DNA of 64,000 bases from the NCBI GenBank assembly GCA_963924555.1, contig OZ004584.1, positions 4,277,001 through 4,341,000 on the forward strand. The letters run 5' to 3'. The DNA is from Crambe crambe (lineage: Eukaryota > Porifera > Demospongiae > Poecilosclerida > Crambeidae). The position numbers and the translations under genes were made by a program. Position 1 is the stretch's first letter. The number at the start of each line of letters is the position of its first letter. This document shows positions 12,901-23,189 of this stretch, piece by piece. The notes below the pieces were generated by a model. It saw only the letters and a list, made by a program, of their open reading frames with translations, searched no databases and was not told the origin of the DNA.

Positions 12901-13390
12901 AGATAGTCCATTTCCAAGAAAAGAGCAACAATACTTAGCTGACTCATAATACCCACACCTACCCTAGTGACCAAGCAACACATGAACATGAAACTTATAC
13001 ACAATAGTGGCTTAATAAAATTAAAGTACTAGCTAACTACTCAAACACCAAATGAACATATATATTTGTATTGATTTTTAGTTCTAGACTCTATGAAAAT
13101 TATTATGGGAAAATGGCAAATCTCTATATCATCTACCGGTATATCTACATGTACTTCACCTGTTCCTTAGGAAACTAAAAGCAGCTTGTCAGGCTGCGTT
13201 GCGCAGGCCAGGCTAGGCTTCCGGAATCGCTACTTTGAGATACGAACTAGTGACCAACTTCAACTGGCTTAGTAACTCTCACCGTAGACCGAAGCGGCAG
13301 AAAATCGCCATTATATGCGACCGGAATACGTAATCATGACGTAATAAATATCTATTTTTAGCTAGCTAGGCCCTGGGTGGTGGTACTGGT
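9990..13390. other. Non-coding stretch of left arm
   Basis: No gene seen. It corresponds to about 25,400-29,500 of the right arm with many indels. A segment at about 11,820-12,110 (marked by CACCTGTTCCTTGGGAAAC) is repeated imperfectly at about 13,035-13,240, so the left arm has a local tandem duplication. The rest is AT-rich with many TAGCTA words. Confidence 0.6.
12405..12964. mobile_element. TA-flanked inverted-repeat element, 560 bp
   Basis: Near-perfect terminal inverted repeats of about 25 bp begin GGGTAGGTGTGGGTATTATG, and the element is flanked by TA on each side (12,403-12,404 and 12,965-12,966). TA duplication suits a Tc1/mariner-type non-autonomous element. I find no counterpart in the right arm. 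Confidence 0.7.
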
Positions 13391-13899
13391 AAGCCAGTGG
13401 TATGCTATGTGTCAACTTCAACACCATTTCCTGATATTGGGTGGGTAACACCAGCTGACTTACTGCCAACTCCTCTCCTTGCCTCACACTTTTCCACTGC
13501 TTCCTGGACGTCCTTCAAAGTGGTATCACCTGCTCATGCCCGACTATCTTACCTTCATCACCTGACTCATGAAGTGATACCTTCTTCCTGCAGACCTTCA
13601 GGATCAGTGTCCACCTGTAGTGGTACCCTTCTCTTCACGCTTCTTCCTCCTTGTCTAACACTCCTTCCAAACATTTCCTCATCCATTACACTCATCCAAA
13701 CCTCTCTACGGGTGTTCTAAATGTGAAATTTGGTCAAGAATTGAGAACGCTAGAGCAGAATGGTCAAGGGATCAAGTGAATCCAAATAGACTTTAGCTGA
13801 ATACTTTAGTCTTACTACAAAATTAATAAGATAAGTTGGATGGTTACTATGCTAACAAAGTAGCTACATTCATATTAATGAAGCTAGGGTCACACAATT

Positions 13900-15019
13900 C
13901 TACTGCACATAAAGCTCTATTAGCTGAATGAGTGTGTCTTCATTGTCTCCACTATGGCAGATCCTGAATTGGCAGCAAGTGCTTAAGGGATCACACCCCT
14001 GGCCATCCCAGAGAGGATCATTGGAGTAAATTATACTTAACCAACCATTCCCATGGTTGCCAGAGTCACAGAAGTAATCATTCCAACAAACGATATATGG
14101 CCAGGGATTGCTGCTACTGCATGCACACTGCGATCCATTTGACAGGCTATTAACTCCTTGACCTATAGCACTGGCAAAAGACCAGATATGCTGTCAAGAC
14201 CCCTCACTGCCATGAGTCAGGGAGACACCATCTAGATATGGTCCATCAATTTGTACATTTTGTACATGCAGATTATAAAAGGCATTAGTAGAAGAATCTT
14301 GATAAGCTATCATGCGTCCACATACATGGCTATAGGTCTGTCCAAAAGTGGAATAGAATACTGAATTACAACCACTAGGGGTGATTCGTACTCTTCCACA
14401 AGCCTTCACGGGAGAAGAGATGGTGGTCCAGTTGTTGGGACAGACCTGGTTGGGGTCTGACATGTTGAGGAAGGCCACACGAGTCCACATACTTGGTCCA
14501 TCACAACCACACTGCCTGTTGAAGTCATAGTACACATGCACAGCAGAGCCATTGGAGGACTTAATCCAGTAGTAACCTGATGGGGAGGAGGAATTCAAAA
14601 GCAAGACATGTGAACATGAAGTAACAGAATTATTCAAGTACTGGTGAATGATGTTCAGTCTTGAATACAATGAACTTGCTTGAACTTCAATACGATCATT
14701 CGTATTATTAGCATAACCACTATCTGTTCAGATGTAATGTTTACAGAAGTTTGAAGTTTCACCAATTTCATTTTGAGCTCAGAGAAACTAGAACTGATTT
14801 GGGAGATACTCCACAATGAAATACCAAAGCTTACAAAATGCTGCACTACCAACTATGACAAATCCAACTAGTAAAATCGTGCATGCCCAGGTCTTTTATT
14901 CTTGGAAAGATTTACAGGTCCAGGTAAACTTTGGATTTTGTAGCAGGAAATTTTATCCATAACATCCCTCCTAGCTACATGTAGCTATCTACCATTTCAG
15001 AGTTGCTTTCTTTTTCCAT
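13900..15019 (-). pseudogene. FReD-like type II membrane protein, left-arm pseudogene
   Basis: Inverted copy of the intact gene at 21,362-22,576. The matching ATG is at 15,019, but TAG follows within 15 codons, the membrane-segment region has indels, and a CGA-to-TGA change stops the frame near 14,194 (a likely CpG transition). Downstream residues corresponding to QHIWSFASAIGQG and CDSGNH remain readable, and the end matches the terminal YVQ stop. The longest intact piece is 14,194-14,670. It cannot make the full protein. Confidence 0.88.
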
Positions 15020-15234
15020 ACCTCAATTATTTTCTTCAAGTTGGTGATACGTACTTGGGTCCTACTAAGTGAAAATTGCTGTTAGCTGTAGCTTTCTTAT
15101 GATGTTAGTTTTTTTCAATATTTTGCTTATGCAATAATGATTCTTTTATACGTAACTTGTGTATGTGTCTGTCAGTAGTTGAGTTATTATAATCAGTAAC
15201 CTAATAGAGAATACCACATCACGTCCTATGACAG

Positions 15235-15760
15235 GAAGTTTTCATGCTGAATTTCTAATCCGTTTATCTCTAGGGAAACTCATAATTGTAAGTATCATGA
15301 ATAAACCAAAATACAGTGGCACGTGACTGCATGTGTACTTTGCATATGTGTTATTCACTTCATACTGTACAGCAGGTGGCCTGCACATTCTACTACGTAG
15401 AAACCACCAATTATCTTTTGAGGAAGTATATGTACTGGATTTACCGCTCACCATGTTTTCTTCTGAGTAAGCAAACAAGTAGTTTCAATCCCCCAAGATC
15501 CCAAGTCGTCACTATCATTATCTATGCAGCTGTCAATGCTACTGAGTTGCTACCCAAGATCCCAAGTCTTTTTTTGTTTTCCATCTACACAGCTGTCAAT
15601 GCTATGTCCTCTGGTTATAATTAGATAACGTCCCATCATGAACTAAGTTTTCTGTTTATTATCTCTAGGGAAACTCACTATTGTAAGTATCATAACATCA
15701 ACCAAAATATGGTGGCATGTGGCATGTGTACCAGTCCTGCAGTTAACCAAGTAGTTATCC
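15235..15760. repeat. Upstream direct repeats of the FReD-like gene, left arm
   Basis: Two diverged units each contain CTCTAGGGAAACTCA followed by ATTGTAAGTATCAT and a GTGGCA(C/T)GTG...TGTAC block. The same two-unit layout lies before the right-arm gene (about 20,850-21,230). They could be promoter modules or a duplicated repeat. Confidence 0.5.
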
Positions 15761-15934
15761 CCAAGATCCCAAGTATTGTTTTCTGAATACTTTGTGACTT
15801 CATCTACACAGCTACTAGAATGCAGAGTTGCTAAAATAATTGCTGTCCCTTTACCTGCTGGACTTGATCAAGAAAAATTAGCCTCATATTCAGGATCTAA
15901 ATTATTTAGACCTGAAAGAAAATATATGTTCGTG

Positions 15935-16010
15935 TTTTCTCAGTGATGTCTCTGTTGTTGATGTAGAGGACTTGGTCTCCTTCCTCCAGGGGGGATTACA
16001 AGTAGCAGCA
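15935..16010 (-). pseudogene. PTPN3/4-like PDZ exon fragment (third exon), left arm
   Basis: Reverse-strand translation gives PPLEEGDQVLYINNRDITEK, which fits the EGDQVxxINxRDI segment of the PDZ domain of PTPN3/PTPN4 tyrosine phosphatases. A decayed piece of the preceding exon (GGADERMP) lies at about 16,730-16,780. The Tourist-like element sits between them. No phosphatase or FERM exons are visible, so this is a stranded fragment. Confidence 0.65.
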
Positions 16011-16109
16011 TAACCAAATAGTCGTAAAGTCAAAGAAGTGATGCACTTTGAGTTAAGAAATAATGTTTCAGATATTTCAAGGTTTAGTTGGAGTTGGGTG
16101 GTCATGTAA

Positions 16110-16432
16110 GGCCACTATTTATAGAATCCTAGTTTCCTGTCCAAGAAAACATCCACAAGTGCTGCGGGCGGGCGGTTATTATAATTATTCTATTACTGCT
16201 TCGTTGTTTATCTCAAGGGTCCTGTCTTCATCATTCACTAGTCTCGCGGCCCACGAGACTAGTCATTCACCACGGGCTTTCCCAAAAAGAGCTGCATGTG
16301 AAGCCAAATGTGCGCGCTCTACTGCGCGCATGAGCAATGGCAGGCGCTAGGCAGTAATAATATTTTTTGATGCGGTGACATTTTCAATACGCGGGCGGTG
16401 GACAGGAAACAATCATTCTATAAATAGTGGCC
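16110..16432. mobile_element. Tourist/PIF-Harbinger-like MITE, 323 bp
   Basis: Terminal inverted repeats of about 33 bp begin GGCCACTATTTATAGAAT, with a shared TTTCCTGTCC further in, and TAA stands on both sides (16,107-16,109 and 16,433-16,435). The right arm (about 19,790-19,830) has the empty site with one TAA. The interior is more CG-rich than its surroundings. A 3-bp TAA duplication is typical of PIF/Harbinger. Confidence 0.85.
16238..16262. repeat. 25-bp palindrome flanked by 7-bp direct repeats
   Basis: A near-perfect palindrome starting CTAGTCTCGCGG sits between two copies of TCATTCA (16,231-16,237 and 16,263-16,269) inside the Tourist-like element. It looks like a minimal insertion or a hairpin-mediated duplication. 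Confidence 0.55.
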
Positions 16433-17495
16433 TAAAGAAATTAGGCATCTGCCCATGCACATGTGGCTTTCATTTTATGCATATAAGAACGTTGCAAACT
16501 CCAATACACTACACTCTGAAAGTGAAAAAAATGTTTACTGGAGTTCTTTCTGTAAACATTGAGGTATAAACATATACTGTTTACAGTTGGTGTGTTGTTT
16601 TGCAGTGCACTAATTAATGTGTATGTACATTTCCTGATAGATCCAATGTGTATTGATGGGTTTTAACTTGATCCCATCACTAGCATGCTTAACATCTCAC
16701 TGGTAAATCAGGAGTGATTTTGTTGGCATTCTTTCATCAGCTCCACCATGCAATTAAGACAACAACTACAATTACCTACTAAACTTCTTATGCTTAAATT
16801 TTAGCGAAACGAAATTTTCCCCAAGAAATCTCCTGCTAATAATATTAGCTATAGCTATTTCAATGAGTGCAAAAAATTTCTTCTAAATAAAAGTGAAGTA
16901 GCTTAGGGATGGCCATAACATTATTAGTATTCCTTTTAGAGCGCTAAGGACATTTCGAAGCCAGTGTGGCATTGCTAGCTAGCTAGTTCTATCTTAACCC
17001 ATCTTCATGCAAAAGGGTTCATTCACTGCAGCTAGCTAGATTACTCTGCTCTGATTCTGCTCTCCAAGTCCCAATGCAGGTTGATGCTTATATACCTATA
17101 GCTACATATGTCCATCAGTGTCTGGAGCACATCGTCTCTGCTGATCTGTTTGTTGTGGTGGATGATATCAAGGTGATTATTATAGCATGCATAGTGCACA
17201 AGTAATCTGATTTTGATATGCCCACATCCTCTTGAAAATAGCTAGGTGCCATATAGCAGGTTATTTTCGAGCCCTAAATCGAGGGGTGACATTTTGTGGT
17301 TGAAAAAATTTTCCCCACAAATAATAATTATGCCAGTATACCTGTGTGTGCAAGAAATCAACCATGCCCCAGCCCATCCATAACTGTCTTCTAGACCTTT
17401 CAAGGATAGTAGCTACTATCTTATCTATAGTTTCAGCAAATTCAACAGATATGAAAATATGGTGGTAGCTACAGTGCAAAGAAGCTATTACATCC

Positions 17496-18648
17496 TTGGA
17501 CAAGAATCCCTGCTATGAAATGACTTCAAAATCAAAGTTATCTGGATCTAAAAATCCTCATCAGATTAGTAATAAGCCTGCCTGGGTGTATGCAGTTTTA
17601 CTCATCTTAGTAGGCAGTGCAGCATTTATTAGTTTGGCTATTTCATTATGGACTATGACACAAGTCAGCTCTAGCATTTCCAAACTTCAAATGGAAATAA
17701 AGCTTCAGGCATTTAATATATCTCAAAAGATTATAGACCTTCAGAGTACATCTGAGCTAGTAACACAGCTTCAAAACTCTGTTGATGATCATAATGGACT
17801 TCAAAATAACTTCTCAAGGGTTATTAGATTCTAAACTAAACAATATCGTTCAATTATTGACTGGACAATACTCAAATCTTCCGGCTGATTCATATTCCCA
17901 TGTCTTGCAGTTGAATCCCTCCTCCCTATCAGGTCACTAGGTCCTCCAATGGCTCTGCTGTACGTGTGTACTGTGACTTCAACAGGCAGTGTGGTTGTGA
18001 TGGACCAAGTACGTGGACTCGTGTGGCCTTCCTCAACATGTCAGACCCTAACCAGGTTTGTCCCAGGAACTGGAATACTATCTCTTCTCCTGTGAGGACG
18101 TGTGGAAGGGGTAGATACAGCAGTAGAGGTTGTAATTCAGTATTTTATTCCACTTTTGGAATGAACTATAGTCGTGTGTGGACGTGTCATAGGTTATCAA
18201 GATGCCTCAACTGACGGCTTACAAGGATTAGTGGACGAAAATATACTTATTGGACCATACATTGATGGTGTGTCCCTGACTCATGGCCATGTGGGATCTC
18301 GACAGCATATCTGGTCATTTGCTAGTGCCTTAGGAGAAAGTACAGGTTACAGTTCAGGAACTATATGTGAATGTAGTTGGCCACATTCGACCGGTTTTAT
18401 CGGAAATGATTACTTCTGTGACTCTGGCAACCATGATACTTCATATTCTCCCATTTTCTATTCTGATGACCCTCTCTGGGATGGCCAGGGATGTCGTCAC
18501 TCCAGCACCTGTTGCCAGTTCAATAACCCTCCGTGGTTCTGTAAGACCCTTCCCCAGTCCACCACTGATGACTTGGAGGTCAGAATCTGTAGGGGAAGCA
18601 AATGATGAAGACGTACCTCTTCAGGTTTTAGAGCTTTATGTGCAGTAA
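17496..18648 (+). pseudogene. FReD-like type II membrane protein, spacer pseudogene
   Basis: A plus-strand paralogue of 21,362-22,576 that matches from DKNPCYE through a membrane segment (AWVYAVLLILVGSAAFISLA) to the terminal ELYVQ. The family ATG is replaced by TTG, a stop follows at about 17,832, and the FReD-like part is split into pieces: 17,966-18,214, then a 2-bp loss in a GT run near 18,175, then 18,174-18,605, then another shift near 18,600. It is a decayed tandem duplicate in the palindrome spacer. Confidence 0.87.
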
Positions 18649-18659
18649 AAACTAACTTT

Positions 18660-19170
18660 GAGAAGTTAAAATTTTCAACTTTGTAGTGTATGGTTTCATG
18701 TCAGAAAAAAATTAGCTATTCATTAATTTTTGTGATTATTAATGATATAGTTGGCTATGGAGTATGCACAATACCCAATGATATGTATGTGCATATACAA
18801 CATGCTCATTCTTTGCTCCACCCCTCCAAGTGGTGTCCTGGTCAGTATTGGTACTCAGCTATGAGTAACTCGATCATAGTCCCAAGTCTGAAGATTCAGT
18901 TGTTATAGCTAGCCCACAAACCACAGGGCTGGAAAAATCATTGAAATCTGTGCATGGGTTCATTTAAGATCAAAAATGATCTCTGGCGTCCATATGGAGA
19001 GACTCCACTGCATGTTACTAATCCCCAACCATGCACGTGCAATGCCATGTACACTATGAAGCTCTGATACACAATGGTATACTATGAAGCTCTAGTAAGC
19101 TTACTTCAACATTATAGTGATGATATAGGTAGCTATGTATAGCTAGTTAGTTGTTATTGTGCTTATGTAC
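18660..19170. other. Spacer non-coding stretch
   Basis: No gene or strong repeat seen between the spacer FReD-like pseudogene and the first PDZ exon. Confidence 0.5.
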
Positions 19171-19182
19171 ACTTGTGTACAG

Positions 19183-20030
19183 CCCACAGAGTACTACGAT
19201 GCATTTGAGGAGTGGATAAGTCAAGTGAGTATGGATGACCTTGCAGCTGAGGGTCTACTCCTCATCAGAATGCAACCAGATCAACAAGGGAGGTATGGCT
19301 TCATTGTCAAGGTAACTGGACAGTATATAGTACATAGGAGATTTTCTTGGGGAAAATTTCGTTTTGCTAAAATTTAAGCATTTGCCGACTATACGTATAA
19401 AAAGTTTAGTATGGAATTGTAGTCGTTGTCTTATTGCATGGTGGAGCTGATGAAAGAATGCCAGTGATAATGAACAAAATCACTCCTGATTTACTGGTGA
19501 GATGTTAAGCATGCTAGTGATGGGATCAAGTTTAAAACCCATCAGTACACATTGGATCTATCAGGAAATGTAAGTACACATTGGTGCACTGGAAAAACAA
19601 CAATGTGTTAGCTACACCAATTGTAAACAGTATTATGTTTATGCCTTAATGTTTACAGAAAGCATTCTATAGATATGCAGTAAACATTTACAGAGTGTAG
19701 CTTAGAAGTGGAAAAGCTATGTGTATTGGGGTTTGCAACGTTCTTGTAGCAATAAATTGAAAGCCACATGTGCATAGGTAGATGCCTAATTTCTTTTACA
19801 TAATTATGACCACCCAGTTCCAATTAAACCTTATAATATGATCAGCTACCTGAAAAATTATTTTCAACTCAAAGTGCACCACTTCTTTGACTTAACAGGG
19901 GTGGAGTGACAAAAAATGAAGTGGTCGACTATTTGGTGATGCCTGCAGGCTGCTAGCTATATGTGATCCCCCCGTGGAGGAAGGAGACCAAGTCCTCTAC
20001 ATCAACAACAGAGACATCACCGAGAAAACA
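19183..20030 (+). pseudogene. PTPN3/4-like PDZ exons, stranded fragment
   Basis: Exon one (19,183-19,311) has a clean acceptor (gtacag) and donor (gtaact) and encodes 43 residues ending LIRMQPDQQGRYGFIVK, the start of a PTPN3/PTPN4-type PDZ domain with its GF binding loop. A second block (about 19,439-19,496) reads GGADERMPVIMNKITPDLL but lacks an AG acceptor. A third (about 19,955-20,030) reads CDPPVEEGDQVLYINNRDIT. The order is that of a PDZ domain, but no FERM or phosphatase exons are near, so the fragment is probably non-functional. Confidence 0.65.
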
Positions 20031-20039
20031 CTATTTTCT

Positions 20040-21361
20040 TCTAGCCTCATAGCTACCCAGGCTCAGCCCCCCCCACTCAAAATGGATAGTACCTGCACAT
20101 AGGCATTAGTATATGCAAAATAGATGCTGCATGTCAACTAAATATTAATAACACCTACTAGCTAAGTATTAACATCACAGAATGAGATGACATTGGTTAA
20201 TTAAGTATTAGTAACACCTAACTCAGCAGTTAGCTTGGCTCTACTATGGCACAGAGGAGAATTCATCGCTCCAATTCAGTTCTCAAATTGATACAGGTAA
20301 CTATCGATGTAAGATTGCATATGTACATTATAAATAAAAATTATTGTATTTGCAAGTGATGATGCTGGTCCATCTTCAGAGACCTCAATCACAAGCACTG
20401 ACGCCACTGCATAGGCGGTGGAACAGGTAAGGCCAGTCAGGCCCAGGCCTGACCAATATTTTGGGAAAAACAAGATTAATTATTAAGTGGCTATCAATCA
20501 ATAATAAAATATTTTGGGATTAATTATTATGTGGCTATCAATCAATAACTTAAATACATATGATGCTCAAGTATAGCAAACTGTAGAACTTCGGTGTTCT
20601 GGGGAATTATGTTTCAATTTTGGGCTTGACCAATTGAATTTTGCTTCCAACACCTCTGCACTGTTGAGCCAGTTGATGGTACACTGGTATCCAAAAATGG
20701 GTGTGGTTAAGGAAAGTGGGCGTGGTCAGCAAAATTTTTTTCCCGCGCACAAGCACGCGGATCAGCACACATACATCAGCCCCCCCACCAGAAAACATCT
20801 TCTTACACCCTGATATAATGATAGTAATGGGAGATAACTACTTGGTTAACTGCAGGACTAGTACACATGCAGTCACATGCCACCATATTTTTTTTTTTTT
20901 GGTCCATGTCAATTGTGAGTTTCCCTAGAGATAAACAGATTAGAAACTCAGTGTGAATACTTTGTCTCATAGTTCATGATGGGATGTGATGTTGTATTCT
21001 CTATGGGTTACTGATTATAATAACTTCATCTCATAGTTCATAGTTCATGATGGGACATGATGTTGCATTCTCTGATTATAATAACTAGATGACATAGGAT
21101 TAAAATGAATTGGGATCTTGGGGGAATAACTACTTGCAGGACTGGTACACAGGCAGTCACATGCCACGTACGTATTCTGATGAAATTAATTTTGGTTGAT
21201 GTTATGATACTTACATAGCTATAATTGTGCTACACAAGAGTCATTATTGTATAAGCACTGAGTTTGGGATAAATAGCTACAGCTAACAGTAATTTTCACT
21301 TAGTAACCAAGTACGTACCACCAATTATTCCAGCCTACATCATAAGAAAATTGAGATAGCT
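20040..21361. other. Upstream region of the intact FReD-like gene
   Basis: No gene seen. Contains a two-copy tandem repeat of about 45 bp (about 20,455-20,550, GGCTATCAATCAATAA), a T-rich run near 20,888-20,900, and two upstream units marked by CAGTCACATGCCAC (20,870 and 21,154 areas) that mirror the left arm. Confidence 0.5.
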
Positions 21362-22576
21362 ATGGAAGAAGAAAGCAACTATGAAATGATAAATGGGAAG
21401 GATGTTATGGATAAAAATCCCTGCTATGAAACCCCTAAAACCGAAAGTTTACCTGGATCTGTAAGTCTTTCCAAGAATAAAACACCTGCTTGTGGCTGGG
21501 CGTGCATGAGTTTACTAGTTGGATTTGTCATAGTTGGTAGTGCAGGCTTTGGTATTTCATTGTGGAATATCTCCCAAATCGGTTCTAGTTTCTCTGAGCT
21601 CAAAATGAAAATGGTGGAACTTCAAGCTTCTGTAAACATTACATCTGAAAAGATAGTGGAACTTCAGAATTATGCTGATAATAGTACATCTGAATTCGAG
21701 AGAAGAATAACTCAACATGTGGATGATCGTGTTGCAAGTTCATTGGATTCAAGACTGAACATCATTCACCAGTATTTGAGTAACTCTGTTACTTCATGTT
21801 CACATGTCTTGCTCTTAAATTCCTCCTCCCCATCAGGTTACTACTGGATCAAGTCCTCCAATGGCTCTGCTGTGCATGTGTACTGTGACTTCAACAGGCA
21901 GTGTGGTTGTGGTGGACCAAGTATGTGGACTCGTGTGGCCTTCCTCAACATGTCAGACACCAACCAGGTCTGTCCCAACAACTGGACCACCATCTCTTCT
22001 CCAGTGAAGGCTTGTGGAAGAGGACGAATTACCCCTAGTGGTTGTAATTCAGTATTCTATTCTACTTTTGGACAGACCTACAGCCATGTGTGTGGACGCA
22101 TGATAGCTTATCAAGATTCTTCTACTAATGCCTTTTTTAATCTGCATGCACAAAATGTACAAATTGATGGACCATATCTAGATGGTGTCTCCCTGACTCA
22201 TGGCAGTGAGGGATCTCGACAACACATCTGGTCTTTTGCCAGTGCTATAGGTCAAGGAGTTAATACCCTGTCATCACAGTGTGCATGCAGTAACAGTGAT
22301 CCCTGGCCATATAACATATCGTTCGTTGGAAATGATTACTTCTGCGACTCTGGTAACCATGGGAGTGGTTGGTCAAGTATAATTTACTCCAGTGATCCTC
22401 TCTGGGATGGCCAGGGGTGTGATCCCTTTATAAGCACTTGCTGCCAATTCAACAGCCCTCCATGGTTCTGCAAGACTCTCTCCCAGTCCACCATTGATGA
22501 CCTGGAGGTCAGGATCTGCCATAGTGGAGACAATGAAGACACACTCATTCAGCTGATAGAGTTTTATGTGCAGTAG
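21362..22576 (+). CDS. FReD-like type II membrane protein (intact copy)
   Basis: Intronless 404-aa ORF. Residues 1-40 are cytoplasmic, followed by a membrane segment (about 42-66, including MSLLVGFVIVGSAGFGISLW), a short heptad-rich stalk (about 70-125), and a Cys-rich ectodomain. The ectodomain opens SGYYWIKSSNGSAVHVYCDF, which resembles the first part of fibrinogen-related domains, and continues with WTRVAFLNM, YLDGVSLTHGS and GNDYFCDSGNH. Several N-glycosylation sequons are visible. There is no N-terminal signal peptide, so type II insertion is inferred. Similar proteins occur in large families in sponges and cnidarians, with lectin-like or recognition roles suspected but unproven. It is the only intact copy of three in the window; the other two are broken. 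Confidence 0.85.
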   Translation: MEEESNYEMINGKDVMDKNPCYETPKTESLPGSVSLSKNKTPACGWACMSLLVGFVIVGSAGFGISLWNISQIGSSFSELKMKMVELQASVNITSEKIVELQNYADNSTSEFERRITQHVDDRVASSLDSRLNIIHQYLSNSVTSCSHVLLLNSSSPSGYYWIKSSNGSAVHVYCDFNRQCGCGGPSMWTRVAFLNMSDTNQVCPNNWTTISSPVKACGRGRITPSGCNSVFYSTFGQTYSHVCGRMIAYQDSSTNAFFNLHAQNVQIDGPYLDGVSLTHGSEGSRQHIWSFASAIGQGVNTLSSQCACSNSDPWPYNISFVGNDYFCDSGNHGSGWSSIIYSSDPLWDGQGCDPFISTCCQFNSPPWFCKTLSQSTIDDLEVRICHSGDNEDTLIQLIEFYVQ

Positions 22577-22599
22577 AATTGTGTGACCCTTAACTTCAC

Positions 22600-23185
22600 G
22601 CAGATTCATTAATATGAATGTAGTTTGTTAGCATAGTAACTATCCAATTTAGCTATCATTATTAATTTTTACATTATACAGAGTTTAAAGTATTCAGTAA
22701 CCTAAAGTCTATTTGGATTCATTTGATTCCTTGACCATTCTGCACTAGCGTTCTCAATTCTTGATCAAATTTCATATTTAGAACACCAGTAGAGAGGTTT
22801 TGGATATGTAATGGATGAAGAATTGTTCGGAAGGAATGTAAGATAAGGAGGGAGAAGCAATAAAAAAGGCAGAGAAGGGTACAACTACAGGGTGACATTG
22901 GTCCTGAAGGTCAGCAGGAAAAAGGTATCAGTTCATATGAGTTGGGTGATGAAGGTATTGTTGGGATGTTTCAGCAGAAGATTTGAAGGTTGGCAAGCAG
23001 GTAATACCACTTTGAAGGATGTCCAGGAAGCGGTGTAAAGTGTGAGGCAAGGAGAGTAGAACAGCTGGTACATATTGCCTATCCAATGTCAGGAAATGGT
23101 ATTGAAGTTGGCACATGGTATTGAATGGTATTGAAGTTAGCACATAGCTAGTTGGCTTTGCTGGCTGGACATCTGGGTTGAGACA
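22600..23185. other. Non-coding stretch shared with left arm
   Basis: About 22,740-23,150 matches the left arm (13,397-13,790, reversed), including the block marked GGTGATGAAGGTA and TACCACTTTGAAGGA. The ORFs within it differ between arms and are not kept open, so I treat it as a non-coding repeat. Confidence 0.55.
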
Positions 23186-23189
23186 AGAC

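Larger units (their letters stand above)
1..16845. repeat. Left arm of a large imperfect palindrome
   Basis: Read as reverse complement, this stretch matches about 19,335-39,560 in the same gene order: PDZ exon fragments, FReD-like gene, non-coding stretch, ZNFX1-like A, ZNFX1-like B. It is cut by the window edge, so the true outer boundary is unknown. Matching is close to exact across the ZNFX1 block and much looser elsewhere. Insertions found only in this arm are the elements at 9,657-9,979, 12,405-12,964 and 16,110-16,432, each with an empty or absent site in the other arm. Arm ends were placed by eye and may be off by tens of bases. Confidence 0.9.

Noticed and set aside
13397..13720. 107-aa plus-strand ORF in the left arm
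   Set aside because: The matching right-arm sequence does not keep this frame open, and it has no family resemblance.
17050..17175. A possible orphan exon reading HQCLEHIVSADLFVVVDDIK before a GT
   Set aside because: No family recognised, no convincing acceptor and no neighbouring exons; too weak to list.
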